Below, piece by piece: positions 27,993-37,235 of a stretch of 64,000 nucleotides of DNA (position 1 is the first letter of the stretch; the number at the start of each line of letters is the position of its first letter). A program made the translations under genes and the position numbers. The notes beneath the pieces were generated by a model that worked only from the letters and a program-made list of their open reading frames with translations, did not search any database and was not told where the DNA came from. The DNA lies in contig BJHS01000004.1 in assembly GCA_014193315.1 (NCBI GenBank), forward strand, positions 77,153 through 141,152, given 5' to 3'. The stretch comes from Verrucomicrobiota bacterium. Its GTDB lineage: Bacteria; Verrucomicrobiota; Verrucomicrobiia; Opitutales; UBA953.

Positions 27993-28999
27993 TCGACCGT
28001 CAACGAAGGCGCGGGGGCGGCGTCGGCGGGCCGGTCCGGCTCGCTCCAGGCGGCGAACGCGATCATGGCCGCGTTGTCGCCGCAGTGCTTGGGTTCCGCG
28101 AGGAACATCGGTAGACCGCGTTGGACCGAGGCATTCGTGAGCCGTTGCCGCAGGGTGCGGTTGTTGGCGACCCCGCCGGAAAGACCGACCGAACGGTAGG
28201 AGGAGCGGTCGAGGGCGGCGCCGGCCTTGGCGACGAGCTGCTCGATGATGGCGTGCTGGTAGCCCGCGCAGAGGTCGGGTAGCGCGGCCTGCACCTGGGC
28301 ATCATCCATCTTTTCCAGTTGGTAGCGGAGCGCGGTCTTCAGTCCGGAGAAACTCAGGCGCAGGTCCGCTTTCTCGGGGATACCGCGCGGGAAGGCGAAT
28401 TTCCCCACGTCGCCTTGCGCGGCGTGGCGCTCGATGAGCGCACCGCCAGGGTAGGGCAGGCCGAGGAGTTTGGCGCCTTTGTCGAAGGCCTCGCCGGCGG
28501 CGTCATCGACCGTGCGCGCGACCACTTGCATCGACAGGTCCTCGCCGAGGCGCACGAGCAGCGTGTTGCCGCCGGAGATCACGATCCCGAGGTGCGGGAG
28601 CAAAGCCGCGCGCGCGGCGAGAAAGCCCGCCGGGTCCTGGGCGTGCCGCGGAAGGAAGACCGAGTGGACGTGGGCGCGTAGGTGATTGACGCCGACCAGC
28701 GGTCGGCCGGTGGCCAGGGCGAGCGCCCGTCCCAGCGTGACGCCCATCGAGAGGCAGGGAAGCAGGCCCGGGCCGCGGGTGACGGCGAGACGCGTGACCG
28801 CCGGCAAATCGCCGCGGAATTCCTCGAGCAACCAGGGGAGGGCGGAGAGGTGCATGCGGCTGGCCAACTCCGGGACCACCCCGCCATATTTCTCATGTTC
28901 CGCCGCCTGCGTGCTCACGAGTTCGCGGACGATGCCCCGGGCCGGGTCGAAAAGCGCCAGGGCCGATTCATCGCAGGAACTTTCGATCGCGAGGATCAT
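27983..28999 (-). CDS. tsaD: tRNA N6-adenosine threonylcarbamoyltransferase
   Basis: This enzyme transfers threonylcarbamoyl to A37 of ANN-decoding tRNAs, an essential modification made with TsaB, TsaC and TsaE. The ATPase-like ILAIESSCDESALALF, the metal-binding histidines in NHLRAHVHS, GIVISGGNTLLV and the C-terminal HCGDNAAMIAFAAW are diagnostic. Taking M at 28999 gives 338 residues, the usual length; an upstream in-frame codon at 29035 would add 12 unlike residues. Its partners are not adjacent in this window. Confidence 0.95.
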   Translation of the reverse strand: MILAIESSCDESALALFDPARGIVRELVSTQAAEHEKYGGVVPELASRMHLSALPWLLEEFRGDLPAVTRLAVTRGPGLLPCLSMGVTLGRALALATGRPLVGVNHLRAHVHSVFLPRHAQDPAGFLAARAALLPHLGIVISGGNTLLVRLGEDLSMQVVARTVDDAAGEAFDKGAKLLGLPYPGGALIERHAAQGDVGKFAFPRGIPEKADLRLSFSGLKTALRYQLEKMDDAQVQAALPDLCAGYQHAIIEQLVAKAGAALDRSSYRSVGLSGGVANNRTLRQRLTNASVQRGLPMFLAEPKHCGDNAAMIAFAAWSEPDRPADAAPAPSLTVDQP

Positions 29000-29082
29000 C
29001 GGCCTGCAGTCAGGCCAATTCAGAGGTCGGCTCAATCCCGATTCGTCTGGCGGAGCCGAAAAGACCGCCTAACGCTTCTCCC

Positions 29083-30057
29083 GTGGAGCCCACCGTCCAA
29101 CATGATGCCATCGTCGCCTTGCTTCGTCGCGAGGCCCGCGGCGGCGTGGTGCCGTTCGCGCGGCTCATCGAGGTCGCCCTTTACGCCCCTGGTCTGGGTT
29201 ATTACGTCACCGAACGCCCGCGAGTGGGCAAGGCCGCTGGTACCGACTTCACGACCGCGGCCGCGCTCGGGCCGATGTTCGGTGAGCTGCTCGCCGCGGC
29301 CGCCGCTGAGTTGGTCGGCGACCTGGCCGCGCATGCCTTGGTCGAGGTGGGCGCCGAGCCAGGCCAGACGCACTTCGCCGGGGTGGCTGGGCGTTTCGCC
29401 GCGCACCACGTCTTCCGCGTGGGCGCGTACCCGGTGTTGCCGCCGCGCTCCGTGCTGGTCGCCAACGAGCTGTTCGACGCCCAGCCCTTCGACCGTTTCA
29501 TTTTTCAGGACGGGGCTTGGCGCGAACTTGGCGTGCGCGTCGATGGTCCGGTGCTCGCGCCGGAGGTCTTGCCCGCTTTCACCGATCCGGCCGCCCCGGA
29601 CTTCGTCGCCGGGCTGCCGGCGGCGGCGGAAGGCTGGATCCTCGACGTCCCGTTCGCGGCCGAGCGTCTCTTGGCGAGACTACTCGCCGGTGGCTGGACC
29701 GGTGCGGTCATCTTTCTCGACTACGGCAAGACGGTGGCCCAGTGCCTCGAGTCTTCGCCGGCCGGCACGGCCCGGGCTTACCACCGCCACCAACTCTCCG
29801 GAGATACCCTCACCCGGCTGGGTTCCCAGGACCTCACTTGCCATGTCCTTTGGGATCGTCTGGAGCCCGTGCTGCAGGCCGCTGGGTTTCAGACCGGCTT
29901 GCAGCGTCAGGAGGCTTTTTTCGTGAAGCACGCCGCGGTAGCCATGGAACGGATTGCGGTCTCGGGGGGCCCCGAGGCCACGGGCCGTCTCCGTGCCTTG
30001 ACCCACCCCGCCCACTTTGGAAGCAAGTTTCAGGTTTTGTACGGGATTCGTCGCTAA
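29083..30057 (+). CDS. Class I SAM methyltransferase, MidA/NDUFAF7-like
   Basis: The 324-residue protein has LYAPGLGYYV near residue 40, GTDFTTAAALGPMFGELLA, ALVEVGAEPGQT as SAM-binding motif I, and VLVANELFDAQPFD. These are marks of the DUF185 family that includes NDUFAF7, an arginine methyltransferase needed for mitochondrial complex I. In bacteria the target is mostly unknown. The start is a GTG at 29083. It runs divergently from tsaD, with about 80 bp between them. A terminator is not evident before the next gene, which starts 74 bp on. Confidence 0.85.
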   Translation: MEPTVQHDAIVALLRREARGGVVPFARLIEVALYAPGLGYYVTERPRVGKAAGTDFTTAAALGPMFGELLAAAAAELVGDLAAHALVEVGAEPGQTHFAGVAGRFAAHHVFRVGAYPVLPPRSVLVANELFDAQPFDRFIFQDGAWRELGVRVDGPVLAPEVLPAFTDPAAPDFVAGLPAAAEGWILDVPFAAERLLARLLAGGWTGAVIFLDYGKTVAQCLESSPAGTARAYHRHQLSGDTLTRLGSQDLTCHVLWDRLEPVLQAAGFQTGLQRQEAFFVKHAAVAMERIAVSGGPEATGRLRALTHPAHFGSKFQVLYGIRR

Positions 30058-30131
30058 AGCCGGCTTTTCAGAAGCCACGCTCGACCTCGGGGGAACATCC
30101 CCTTTGCTCCGGTGTACCCCTCCTTCAAGCC

Positions 30132-33100
30132 ATGAAGCCCTCCCTGCTCGTCCCGTTCACCCTTTGCCTCGGCGCGTCGATCCTTTCGGCTGACGTCAAG
30201 GTCATCCAGGCCTTCGAAGGCGATGGCTTCGACAGCTGGCAGACGACGGGCACGGGCTTCGGGCTGGCCCCCGTGACGGGCCGTTGCGAAGGCGTCAACG
30301 GCGAGTTCCGTAATTACGGAGGTAACTCGCTGGTCTGCTCCGGTCATCGTGGCGATGCGGCCACGGGCACCCTGACCTCGCCAGATATCGTCCTGACCCA
30401 TGCTTTCCTCGGTTTCCTGGTGGGCGGTGGTAATCACCCCGGCAAGACCGCCATCCAGCTCTTGGTGGATGGCAAGGTCGTGCGCGAGGCGGTCGGCAAG
30501 AACAGCCTCACGTTGGTCGAGGTCGTCTGGGATATCGCCGAGTTCAAGGGCAAGAAAGGCGTCCTCCGCCTCGTCGATAGCGAGGTCGGCTCCTGGGGCT
30601 TCATCGCCGCGGACCATTTCGTTTTCTCATCGACCAAGGAAGTGAAGTTCGCGACCGGTGGCCGGTCCAAGCCCAAGGCCGCCAGCAACCTCGTCCGCGT
30701 GCCCGGCGAAGGCACCGCTGCGCTGGAGCCCGGCGCCAGCCTCAAGGAGACCGGCGGGCATAAGTCGACCGGCGTGACCTCCCCGACGGCCATCGCCTTC
30801 GGCAACGACGGCAGTCTCTACGTCGCGGAGTCGCATCGCTTCCGCTTCGGCATCGAGGATGACCGCAACCACCTCTATTGGTACCACGACGACCTCGCCG
30901 CGGCGACGACCGCCGATCGCCTCGCCCTGCACAAGAAGTGGTCGGCGAAGCGCTCCCCAGAGTGGATGACGGCCAAGTCCGAGAAGATTCGGTTCCTCTC
31001 CGACGAGCAGGCCGACGGTGTTTTCGCCAAATCCCGGGTGTTCGACGAGAAGTTCAACGATGTGCTGGATGGCACCGGGGCCGGCGTGATGGCGTGGGAC
31101 GACAATGTTTATTTCGCGTGCATCCCGCGTATCTGGATGCTGCAGGATCCTAAGCAGGACGGCGTCGAGGGTCAGCGCAAGGTGCTGCAGGACGGGTTCG
31201 GCGTGCGCATCTCGCTTTCCGGCCACGACATGAACGGCTTCGCCATCGGCTACGACGGTCGGGTCTGGGGGACGATCGGTGACCGCGGCTTCAATTTCAC
31301 CACCAAGGAAGGTAAGAAGTACGACTCCCGCAATCGCGGCGCGGTCTTCCGCTTTGAGCCCGACGGCTCCGATTTCGAGGTCGTGCACTTCGGTCTGCGC
31401 AACCCGAAGGAGATCGCGTTTGACGACTTCGGCAACGGTATCTCCGTGGACAATAACTCCGACCAAGGCGACCAAGCGCGTGTCGTCTACGTCGTGGAGG
31501 GGGCGGATTCCGGTTGGGAGATGGAACACCAGGCCATGCACACCTTCCACCGTTCCATCGGCTTGGAGCAGCGTCCGCCCTCCCGCTGGATGACCGAGAA
31601 GGTCTGGGAACTGCAGAACCCGGTGCAGCCTGCCTTCATTATTCCCCCGTCGGCTTACATCACTTCCGGTCCCTCCGGCCTGACCTATCACCCCGGCGCC
31701 GGCTACCTCGAGGCCGAGGCCAAGCACTTCCATATCTGCGATTACCGTGGTTCCGCCGGTGGGTCCGGCATCTGGTCCTTCCAGCTCGAGCCGTCCGGCG
31801 CGGGCATGAAGATGGTCGAATCCCACCAGCTGATCTGGGGGGTCGCCGCCACCGATGTGGAATACGATTGGAAGGGGCGCCTGGTCGTCTCCGACTTCAT
31901 CACGGGCTGGGAGTCGCATGACGCCGGTCGCATCATCACCCTTTCGGCCGACAAGGTGTGGAAGCCCGAGGCGGCTGCCACCGTGGCCGGCCTCATGAAG
32001 GAGGGCTTCACTAAGCGCGGCTCCGTCGAGCTCGCCGCCTTGCTCGCGCACGCCGACCAGCGCATCCGTCTCCGGGCGCAGATCGAGCTGACCCGCCGTC
32101 CCGACGCCGCCGATCGCTTCGAGGCCGCGACGAAGTCCGCCAACCCGCTGGAGCGCGTCCATGGTATCTGGGGCTTGGGCATCCTCGCCCGCCGCGGCGC
32201 CGCGATCTCCCCGAGCGAAGCCTTCAACGGTAAGTCCACGCCGGTCGCGCCGCTGGCCGACCGCGTGGCCGCCGCCAACCGCCTCGTGCCGCTGCTGGCG
32301 CATGTCGACGCCGAGGTCCGCGCCCAGACGGTCCGCGCGCTCTCCGAGGCCCCGCTGAACGGTAATGAACTCCCGCTCGGCAAACTGATCCTGGACGCGT
32401 CGCCCCGCGTCCGCTCCTTCGCCGCCCTGGCCGCTGCCCGTTTGGGCGCGGGTAAATACCTGCCCGAGGTGCTGACCATGCTGCGTGAGAATGCCGACGC
32501 CGACCCGGTGCTGCGCCACGCCGGTTCGTACGCCATCGACCGGATGTGCCGGACCGCCGCCGCCTTCGACCCGGTGGCCCAGGATGCCGACGCCTCGGTG
32601 CGCCTCGCGGCCGTCATCGCCCTGCGCCGCCGCCTCGACCCGTCCGCCGCCCGTTTCGTGAATGATAAGTCCACGGTCGTGGCCGACGAGGCCATCCGCG
32701 CCGTGCATGACCTCGCCTTGGAACCCGGTCGCCCGGCCGTCGCCGCGCTCCTCGACACCCGCGACTCCCGTGTCTGGACGCCCTTCATGCTGCGCCGTCT
32801 GGTGCACAGCGCCTTCCGCCTCGGCGGCGAGGCGAACGCCGCCCGCGTGGTCGGCGTCGCCATCGACGAGAAACTGCCCGAGGAAGTCCGTGGCGAGGCC
32901 CTGCGCCTGCTCGCCCAGTGGGCCAACCCGTATCCGGTCGACCAGTCGACCGCCCACTGGAACCCGCTGCCTCCGCGCGACCCCAAGGAAGTCCGCGCCA
33001 GCCTCACGCCGGCTTTGCCTCGGTTACTCAAGGGCAGCTCCGACACGCTGAAGGCCACCCTCGAACTCGTGTCGCTTTTCCAACTCGATGTCGCCTCGCT

Positions 33101-34460
33101 CCCGGCCGACACGCTCGCCGCTTTGGTCGCCAATGCGAAGCTCAGTGGTCCGGCCCGCGCCAAGGCGCTGGAGATGCTGCTGGCGCGCAAGCCGGCCAAC
33201 GGCGTCGAACTTGCGGATAAGTATGCCAAGGATGCCAAGGATGAGGTCGCCATGGTCGCGATCGGTGAACTCGCCCATCGCAACCCCACCCAAGGCCTTG
33301 TCGAGCTTGCGAAGGCCGCCAAGACCGGCTCGCCGGCCCGCCGTCAAGGCGCCTGGAAGGCTCTCGCCAAGCTGCCGGCCCCCGGGGTCGACGCCCTCTT
33401 CGTCGAACAACTCGCCGCGCTCGGCGCCGCGAAGGGCGTCTCGCCCGCCGCCATCGAAATGCTCGAGGCCGCCGCGTTCCGCCCCGAAGCCTCCGTCAAG
33501 CAGGCCCTGACCAAGCTACAGGGCGCCTTGGCCGACCCGGCCAATCCCTTGGCCAAGTGGATGCCCGCCCTCGAAGGCGGCGACGCCACCAACGGTTTCG
33601 CGCTCTTTCAAGCCCTGCCCGCCGGTCAGTGCCTGCGCTGCCACCGCGCCTCGACCGACTCGCATGCCGCCGGCGGAGAAGCGGGCCCCAACCTCGCGGG
33701 TATCGCCAAGCGCGGCGACCGTCGCTACCTCCTTGAATCGATCGTGCAGTCCTCCGCCGTCGTGGTCGCGGGTTACGGCAGCGTGAACCTCGACCTCGCC
33801 AACGGCGGCGCCCTCACCGGCACGCTCCTGCAGGAGAAACCCGACTTCGTGGATGTCGACGTCGCCGGCAACCGCTGGCGCGTGGCCCGCAAGGATATCA
33901 AGGCCATGACCGCGCCGGTGTCTGGCATGCCCGCCCTGGACGGCGTGCTTTCCCTCGGCGAGGTCCGCGACCTCGTCGCCTGGCTCGCGACCCTCGACAA
34001 GGGCGTCCTCGCGACCAAGGCCCCCGAGCCCAAACCGCTCGATATCGCCACGATCAAGCCCGTCGTCCATGCCGCCGGCGTCGATGCGGCCGTGATGACG
34101 CTGGGCAAGCAGCAGTTCGCATTGTGCTCCGCCTGCCATGGCCCGAACGCCGAAGGCTCCGTGATCGCGCCCCCACTGGCGAAGTCGAACTGGGTCAACG
34201 GTCCGGTCGAGAACCTCATCCGCATCCAGCTCCGCGGCCTGCAGGGACCGCTCACCGTCTCCGGCAAGGAATACAAGCTGCCCGGCCCGATGCCCGCCCA
34301 GGCCTACCAGACTGACGAGCAGATCGCGGCCGTGCTGACCTATGTCCGTAACAGCTTCGGCAACGTCGCCTCGCCGGTGACGCCGGCGCAGGTCAAGGCC
34401 CTGCGCGGCGAGGTCGGTAAGCCGATGCTGACCGAGGCGGACCTAGTCCCCGCGAAGTAA
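30132..34460 (+). CDS. PVC-type dehydrogenase/HEAT/di-heme cytochrome c protein
   Basis: This very large secreted protein has 1442 residues and begins with a signal peptide (LLVPFTLCLGASILSADV). A lectin- or carbohydrate-binding-like N-terminal domain covers about residues 20-190. It is followed by the PVC membrane-bound dehydrogenase beta-propeller (SPTAIAFGNDGSLYVAESHR, NGFAIGYDGRVWGTIGDRG) and several HEAT-like helices. Two C-type heme sites follow: CLRCH from C1167 (in AGQCLRCHRAS) and CSACH from C1332. Such proteins are thought to oxidise sugar- or alcohol-type substrates outside the cytoplasm; the substrate is not known. A bidirectional terminator follows at 34481. Confidence 0.9.
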   Translation: MKPSLLVPFTLCLGASILSADVKVIQAFEGDGFDSWQTTGTGFGLAPVTGRCEGVNGEFRNYGGNSLVCSGHRGDAATGTLTSPDIVLTHAFLGFLVGGGNHPGKTAIQLLVDGKVVREAVGKNSLTLVEVVWDIAEFKGKKGVLRLVDSEVGSWGFIAADHFVFSSTKEVKFATGGRSKPKAASNLVRVPGEGTAALEPGASLKETGGHKSTGVTSPTAIAFGNDGSLYVAESHRFRFGIEDDRNHLYWYHDDLAAATTADRLALHKKWSAKRSPEWMTAKSEKIRFLSDEQADGVFAKSRVFDEKFNDVLDGTGAGVMAWDDNVYFACIPRIWMLQDPKQDGVEGQRKVLQDGFGVRISLSGHDMNGFAIGYDGRVWGTIGDRGFNFTTKEGKKYDSRNRGAVFRFEPDGSDFEVVHFGLRNPKEIAFDDFGNGISVDNNSDQGDQARVVYVVEGADSGWEMEHQAMHTFHRSIGLEQRPPSRWMTEKVWELQNPVQPAFIIPPSAYITSGPSGLTYHPGAGYLEAEAKHFHICDYRGSAGGSGIWSFQLEPSGAGMKMVESHQLIWGVAATDVEYDWKGRLVVSDFITGWESHDAGRIITLSADKVWKPEAAATVAGLMKEGFTKRGSVELAALLAHADQRIRLRAQIELTRRPDAADRFEAATKSANPLERVHGIWGLGILARRGAAISPSEAFNGKSTPVAPLADRVAAANRLVPLLAHVDAEVRAQTVRALSEAPLNGNELPLGKLILDASPRVRSFAALAAARLGAGKYLPEVLTMLRENADADPVLRHAGSYAIDRMCRTAAAFDPVAQDADASVRLAAVIALRRRLDPSAARFVNDKSTVVADEAIRAVHDLALEPGRPAVAALLDTRDSRVWTPFMLRRLVHSAFRLGGEANAARVVGVAIDEKLPEEVRGEALRLLAQWANPYPVDQSTAHWNPLPPRDPKEVRASLTPALPRLLKGSSDTLKATLELVSLFQLDVASLPADTLAALVANAKLSGPARAKALEMLLARKPANGVELADKYAKDAKDEVAMVAIGELAHRNPTQGLVELAKAAKTGSPARRQGAWKALAKLPAPGVDALFVEQLAALGAAKGVSPAAIEMLEAAAFRPEASVKQALTKLQGALADPANPLAKWMPALEGGDATNGFALFQALPAGQCLRCHRASTDSHAAGGEAGPNLAGIAKRGDRRYLLESIVQSSAVVVAGYGSVNLDLANGGALTGTLLQEKPDFVDVDVAGNRWRVARKDIKAMTAPVSGMPALDGVLSLGEVRDLVAWLATLDKGVLATKAPEPKPLDIATIKPVVHAAGVDAAVMTLGKQQFALCSACHGPNAEGSVIAPPLAKSNWVNGPVENLIRIQLRGLQGPLTVSGKEYKLPGPMPAQAYQTDEQIAAVLTYVRNSFGNVASPVTPAQVKALRGEVGKPMLTEADLVPAK

Positions 34461-34480
34461 GACGCGTGGGTGGAAAACGA

Positions 34481-34514
34481 AAGGGGCGGTCCCGCGCGGG
34501 ACCGCCCCTTTTGC
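34481..34514 (+). terminator. Rho-independent terminator, probably bidirectional
   Basis: AAGGGGCGGTCCC (34481-34493) pairs perfectly with GGGACCGCCCCTT (34498-34510) across GCGC, with T-runs on the right and A-runs on the left. It can end both the PVC gene and the convergent DUF2157 gene. Confidence 0.9.
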
Positions 34515-34534
34515 TTTCGCCCGTCCTGCTGGCT

Positions 34535-36856
34535 TCAGCGCGGGAGGGTCAAGCGGCGCGGGATCATCCGGTTGGTGCCGCCTTCTTCCCGGATCGTGAT
34601 GTTACGCAGGCCTTCCTTGCGCACGAGGATGCTTTCCTGGGGGATCGTCGTGAAGGTCTGCTTCTCGCCCCGGGTCACCTTGAAGGTGACTATCAGCTCG
34701 TTGCCTAGCCGCTCTACGGAGACGATGGCGATCGTCGTCTGGCGGTCGGTCTCCTTATCCACGACGGAGATGAGGCAATCCTGGGTGAAGTCGGGCGGGA
34801 CGGCGTTGCGGCCATTGAGCGGGGCCGGATGGAAGGCTTTCTCGAAGGCCTCCCGGCTCGTCACCAGGTCGGCCCGGAGGTAGCCCTGATTCTTCCCTTG
34901 GTAGAAGTGGTTCTCCAGTCGGCGGTAGGGCACGGCCACGCCGACCTCAGCGGTGGCTTCCTGCAGGCCGACGAGCCCGGCCCGCCCGTCCGGCAGGACG
35001 GCGACTTCCGCCAGCAGACGGCTTTGGTTGCGGAGCTTCTCCCATTTCAGGCCGGTGCCTTCCTCGACGTAGTAGGACTCGATGCCGGCGCGGAGCTCAC
35101 CTCTGCCCCAGTTGCCGCTGCCTTTGCGGGCGAGCAGGAACGCTCCCGTGGCGGGTTTCGTCAGCGTCGGTTCGCCAAAACTGGACACCCCGTGGGCGGG
35201 GCGGCTCAAGGGAATGTAGACCCGGGTGTCGTCCGGGATCCTCGCATAGGACCCCAGGCGGTCTTGCGCGGGCTCCGGGAGCGTTTGCTCCCACTCCTTG
35301 GACAACGCTTCCTGCTGATCCTCGGTCAGCCTCTGGAAACCGTAGCTGAGGATCACATAGTCGCCGCGCAGGAGGCTGCGCGGGTCGACTGGTTCGCAAA
35401 GCAGGAGGTGCCGTTCCCCGGCGGCCAGCGGCCGGCTGTGGTCGTGGATCATCCAGCCCAGCACCGCGACCTGCAGGACGATCGCTCCGGCCAGCAGCGG
35501 GCGGCGGTAGGGGAGCAACGCGGCGATCCGCGTCTCGAGCCAGGTAGGGCGGAACTCGGGCATCGCCTCGACGAGGGCGGGCTCGCGCGGCTGGCGCCAG
35601 ATCTTGGCCAGCACGAAGAGCACGGCGCCCAGGAGCAGGAAAATCATCGCCATGCCGAGGTAGCCCAGCTCCTTCTCGATGTCGGCGTAGCGCCAGAAGA
35701 GCCACGTCAGGAAGACGAGGGCGCCGTAGACGTAAGGGCGCAACCGGCTCTCGGCGAGCCCTTGGCGGATCAGGGCGACGGCCAGCAGCAGGGTCGTGAC
35801 GTTGGCGATGGCGGTGACGAGCACCCAGACGGACTCCCGTTCCCGGAAGCCGCGCAGGTCGAGGGCGCCGAGGAAGCCGACCGCAAGCGTCAGCAGGGCG
35901 ATGAGGCCCATCCACGCCGCATGGCTGTCCTGACGCACCCGGGCGCGGTGGATGGCCCAACCCGCGAGCGCGGCGGTCGCCAAGGTATAGACGTGGTCGT
36001 GGCGCAGGAGGGACTCGCCGAATTCCCGCGGCATCCTGGCATCCAGGCTGCCGAGCGCCAAGGTGATGAAGGCCACGCTGCCCGCGCCGATGAAGCGGAA
36101 GCCCCGGCTGCGCGGGTCGCCCGTCGGGTGGAGCGCCGCGAGCACCAGCGGGAGGGCGAAGACGTGCACCGGGATATGACCGCCGAACAGGCCCCACAGA
36201 AAGAGGAAGGACCAGGCCAGCGCCCCCGTGAGGGCCGGGCGGGACCGGCGGTAGGCCGCCAGCGCGCTCGGGAGCAGGAGCAGCAGGAACGCAAGACGTT
36301 CGCCGTGATGCAACCCATGTTGGCGCCACCACACGCCGTCCGACTCCATCAGCATCCAGCTGCCGGCGAGTGCGATCGTCAGCAGGTGCAGCACCGTGGC
36401 GTCGAGGATCACGGCGAAGGGGATCGTGAAGAGGCACCAAGCCAGCACGGCGTCGGGGGCGTGCGCGTCGAGGTGGTAGATCTGGCCGATGAGGGCGATA
36501 CCCGCCCCGTACATGATGCATCCGAGGAGGTGTCCGATCGTCGCGCCGCGTTCCCGGCCCGTATGGAAGCACCAGAGTCCCGCGCCTTGGATGATGAGCA
36601 GGGCCAAGAAGACGGTGGTCAGTTGGCTGCCGCGGGAAAACTCTGCCCAGTTATGGCTGATCACCAGCAGGATCGCGGCGCCGAAGAGCAGGACACCCAG
36701 GGTGCGCAGCGCGAAGGCCAGGGCGCCGGTCTCCGCCGGAGCCTCCGGGTAACGGGCCAGGATGCGCTCGCGCTGTTCCTTTTCGATCAGGCCTTCGGCA
36801 TTCCAAGCCCCCGACTCGTTGACCAGCCAATCGCGGAAACCTTTGGGGAGGGGCAT
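34535..36856 (-). CDS. DUF2157 / GDYXXLXY-domain membrane protein
   Basis: The 773-residue product starts with a short cytoplasmic segment (MPLPKGFRDWLVNESGAWN) and then has many predicted membrane helices (LGVLLFGAAILLVISHNWAEFSRG is the DUF2157 hallmark). Residues about 440-560 contain GDYVILSYGFQ, the GDYXXLXY motif. Such proteins are membrane-located, of unknown function, and occur widely. The C-terminal quarter is an extra soluble domain with beta-rich SIVSVERLGNELIVTFKV; it may be periplasmic. The frame can be opened upstream to 37138, but the ATG at 36856 is the first with family-like sequence. Confidence 0.85.
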   Translation of the reverse strand: MPLPKGFRDWLVNESGAWNAEGLIEKEQRERILARYPEAPAETGALAFALRTLGVLLFGAAILLVISHNWAEFSRGSQLTTVFLALLIIQGAGLWCFHTGRERGATIGHLLGCIMYGAGIALIGQIYHLDAHAPDAVLAWCLFTIPFAVILDATVLHLLTIALAGSWMLMESDGVWWRQHGLHHGERLAFLLLLLPSALAAYRRSRPALTGALAWSFLFLWGLFGGHIPVHVFALPLVLAALHPTGDPRSRGFRFIGAGSVAFITLALGSLDARMPREFGESLLRHDHVYTLATAALAGWAIHRARVRQDSHAAWMGLIALLTLAVGFLGALDLRGFRERESVWVLVTAIANVTTLLLAVALIRQGLAESRLRPYVYGALVFLTWLFWRYADIEKELGYLGMAMIFLLLGAVLFVLAKIWRQPREPALVEAMPEFRPTWLETRIAALLPYRRPLLAGAIVLQVAVLGWMIHDHSRPLAAGERHLLLCEPVDPRSLLRGDYVILSYGFQRLTEDQQEALSKEWEQTLPEPAQDRLGSYARIPDDTRVYIPLSRPAHGVSSFGEPTLTKPATGAFLLARKGSGNWGRGELRAGIESYYVEEGTGLKWEKLRNQSRLLAEVAVLPDGRAGLVGLQEATAEVGVAVPYRRLENHFYQGKNQGYLRADLVTSREAFEKAFHPAPLNGRNAVPPDFTQDCLISVVDKETDRQTTIAIVSVERLGNELIVTFKVTRGEKQTFTTIPQESILVRKEGLRNITIREEGGTNRMIPRRLTLPR

Positions 36857-37023
36857 GGAATGACGATTGGTGGAGGTCGGGAGGGAGGGCAAGGGTGGAA
36901 GCATGCGGGGCAGGTTTAGGGACCGGGGAAGGTGGAGGGGTCGTAGGCGAGTACAAAGGGCTGCAACGTGTGCTGTATCGAGCGTACCTGGTGCCTCTTT
37001 ATGGGCGCTCTGCGCGGCCGAAA

Positions 37024-37141
37024 CATGGGGTCTGGCTTCGCCTCGCGAGGCGATGGCGTGCCTGACCTCGTGTGAAGGCCGAAGAACCGGCATGGGGTCA
37101 GGTACCATCATGCTGCGCATGCTGAAGCCAGACCCCATGCC
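37024..37141. repeat. REP/RAYT-like inverted-repeat element
   Basis: A 16-bp arm, CATGGGGTCTGGCTTC (37024-37039), is repeated exactly in reverse complement at 37124-37139. An overlapping inner pair, GGCATGGGGTC (37089-37099) with GACCCCATGCC (37131-37141), forms a second hairpin whose loop contains CATGC-TGC-GCATG. Nested GGGGTC palindromes like these often flank Y1/RAYT transposase genes as REP or REPIN elements. No transposase frame is present here, so this is either a non-autonomous copy or a remnant. Bases 36857-37023 hold no gene or other clear structure. Confidence 0.65.
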
Positions 37142-37143
37142 TG

Positions 37144-37171
37144 CGGCCGACCAGGGACGGTCAGCCCTACC
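37144..37171. repeat. Second copy of the 4.7-kb dispersed palindrome
   Basis: The sequence CGGCCGACCAGGGACGGTCA and onward to CCTACC is the reverse complement of 4687-4714, with one extra base. Finding the same 27-28 bp in two distant intergenic gaps, both beside other palindromes, identifies a dispersed noncoding family. Confidence 0.65.
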
Positions 37172-37185
37172 TTGGCCCCGGGAAA

Positions 37186-37214
37186 CAAAAAGCCCCGGCG
37201 GGTGCCGGGGCTTT
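37186..37214 (-). terminator. Rho-independent terminator of fbaB
   Basis: On the minus strand AAAGCCCCGG pairs with CCGGGGCTTT across a 6-base loop, followed by a short T-rich tract. It lies 22 bp after the fbaB stop. Confidence 0.88.
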
Positions 37215-37235
37215 GGTCGGGAGGTGACGGTCGCC

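Noticed and set aside
30627-32957. 776-codon antisense frame opposite the large PVC gene
   Set aside because: Same reason: no motifs, and the opposite strand carries a recognised multi-domain protein.
34829-36919. 696-codon plus-strand frame opposite the DUF2157 gene
   Set aside because: Charged, repetitive sequence typical of the complement of a membrane protein; not a gene.
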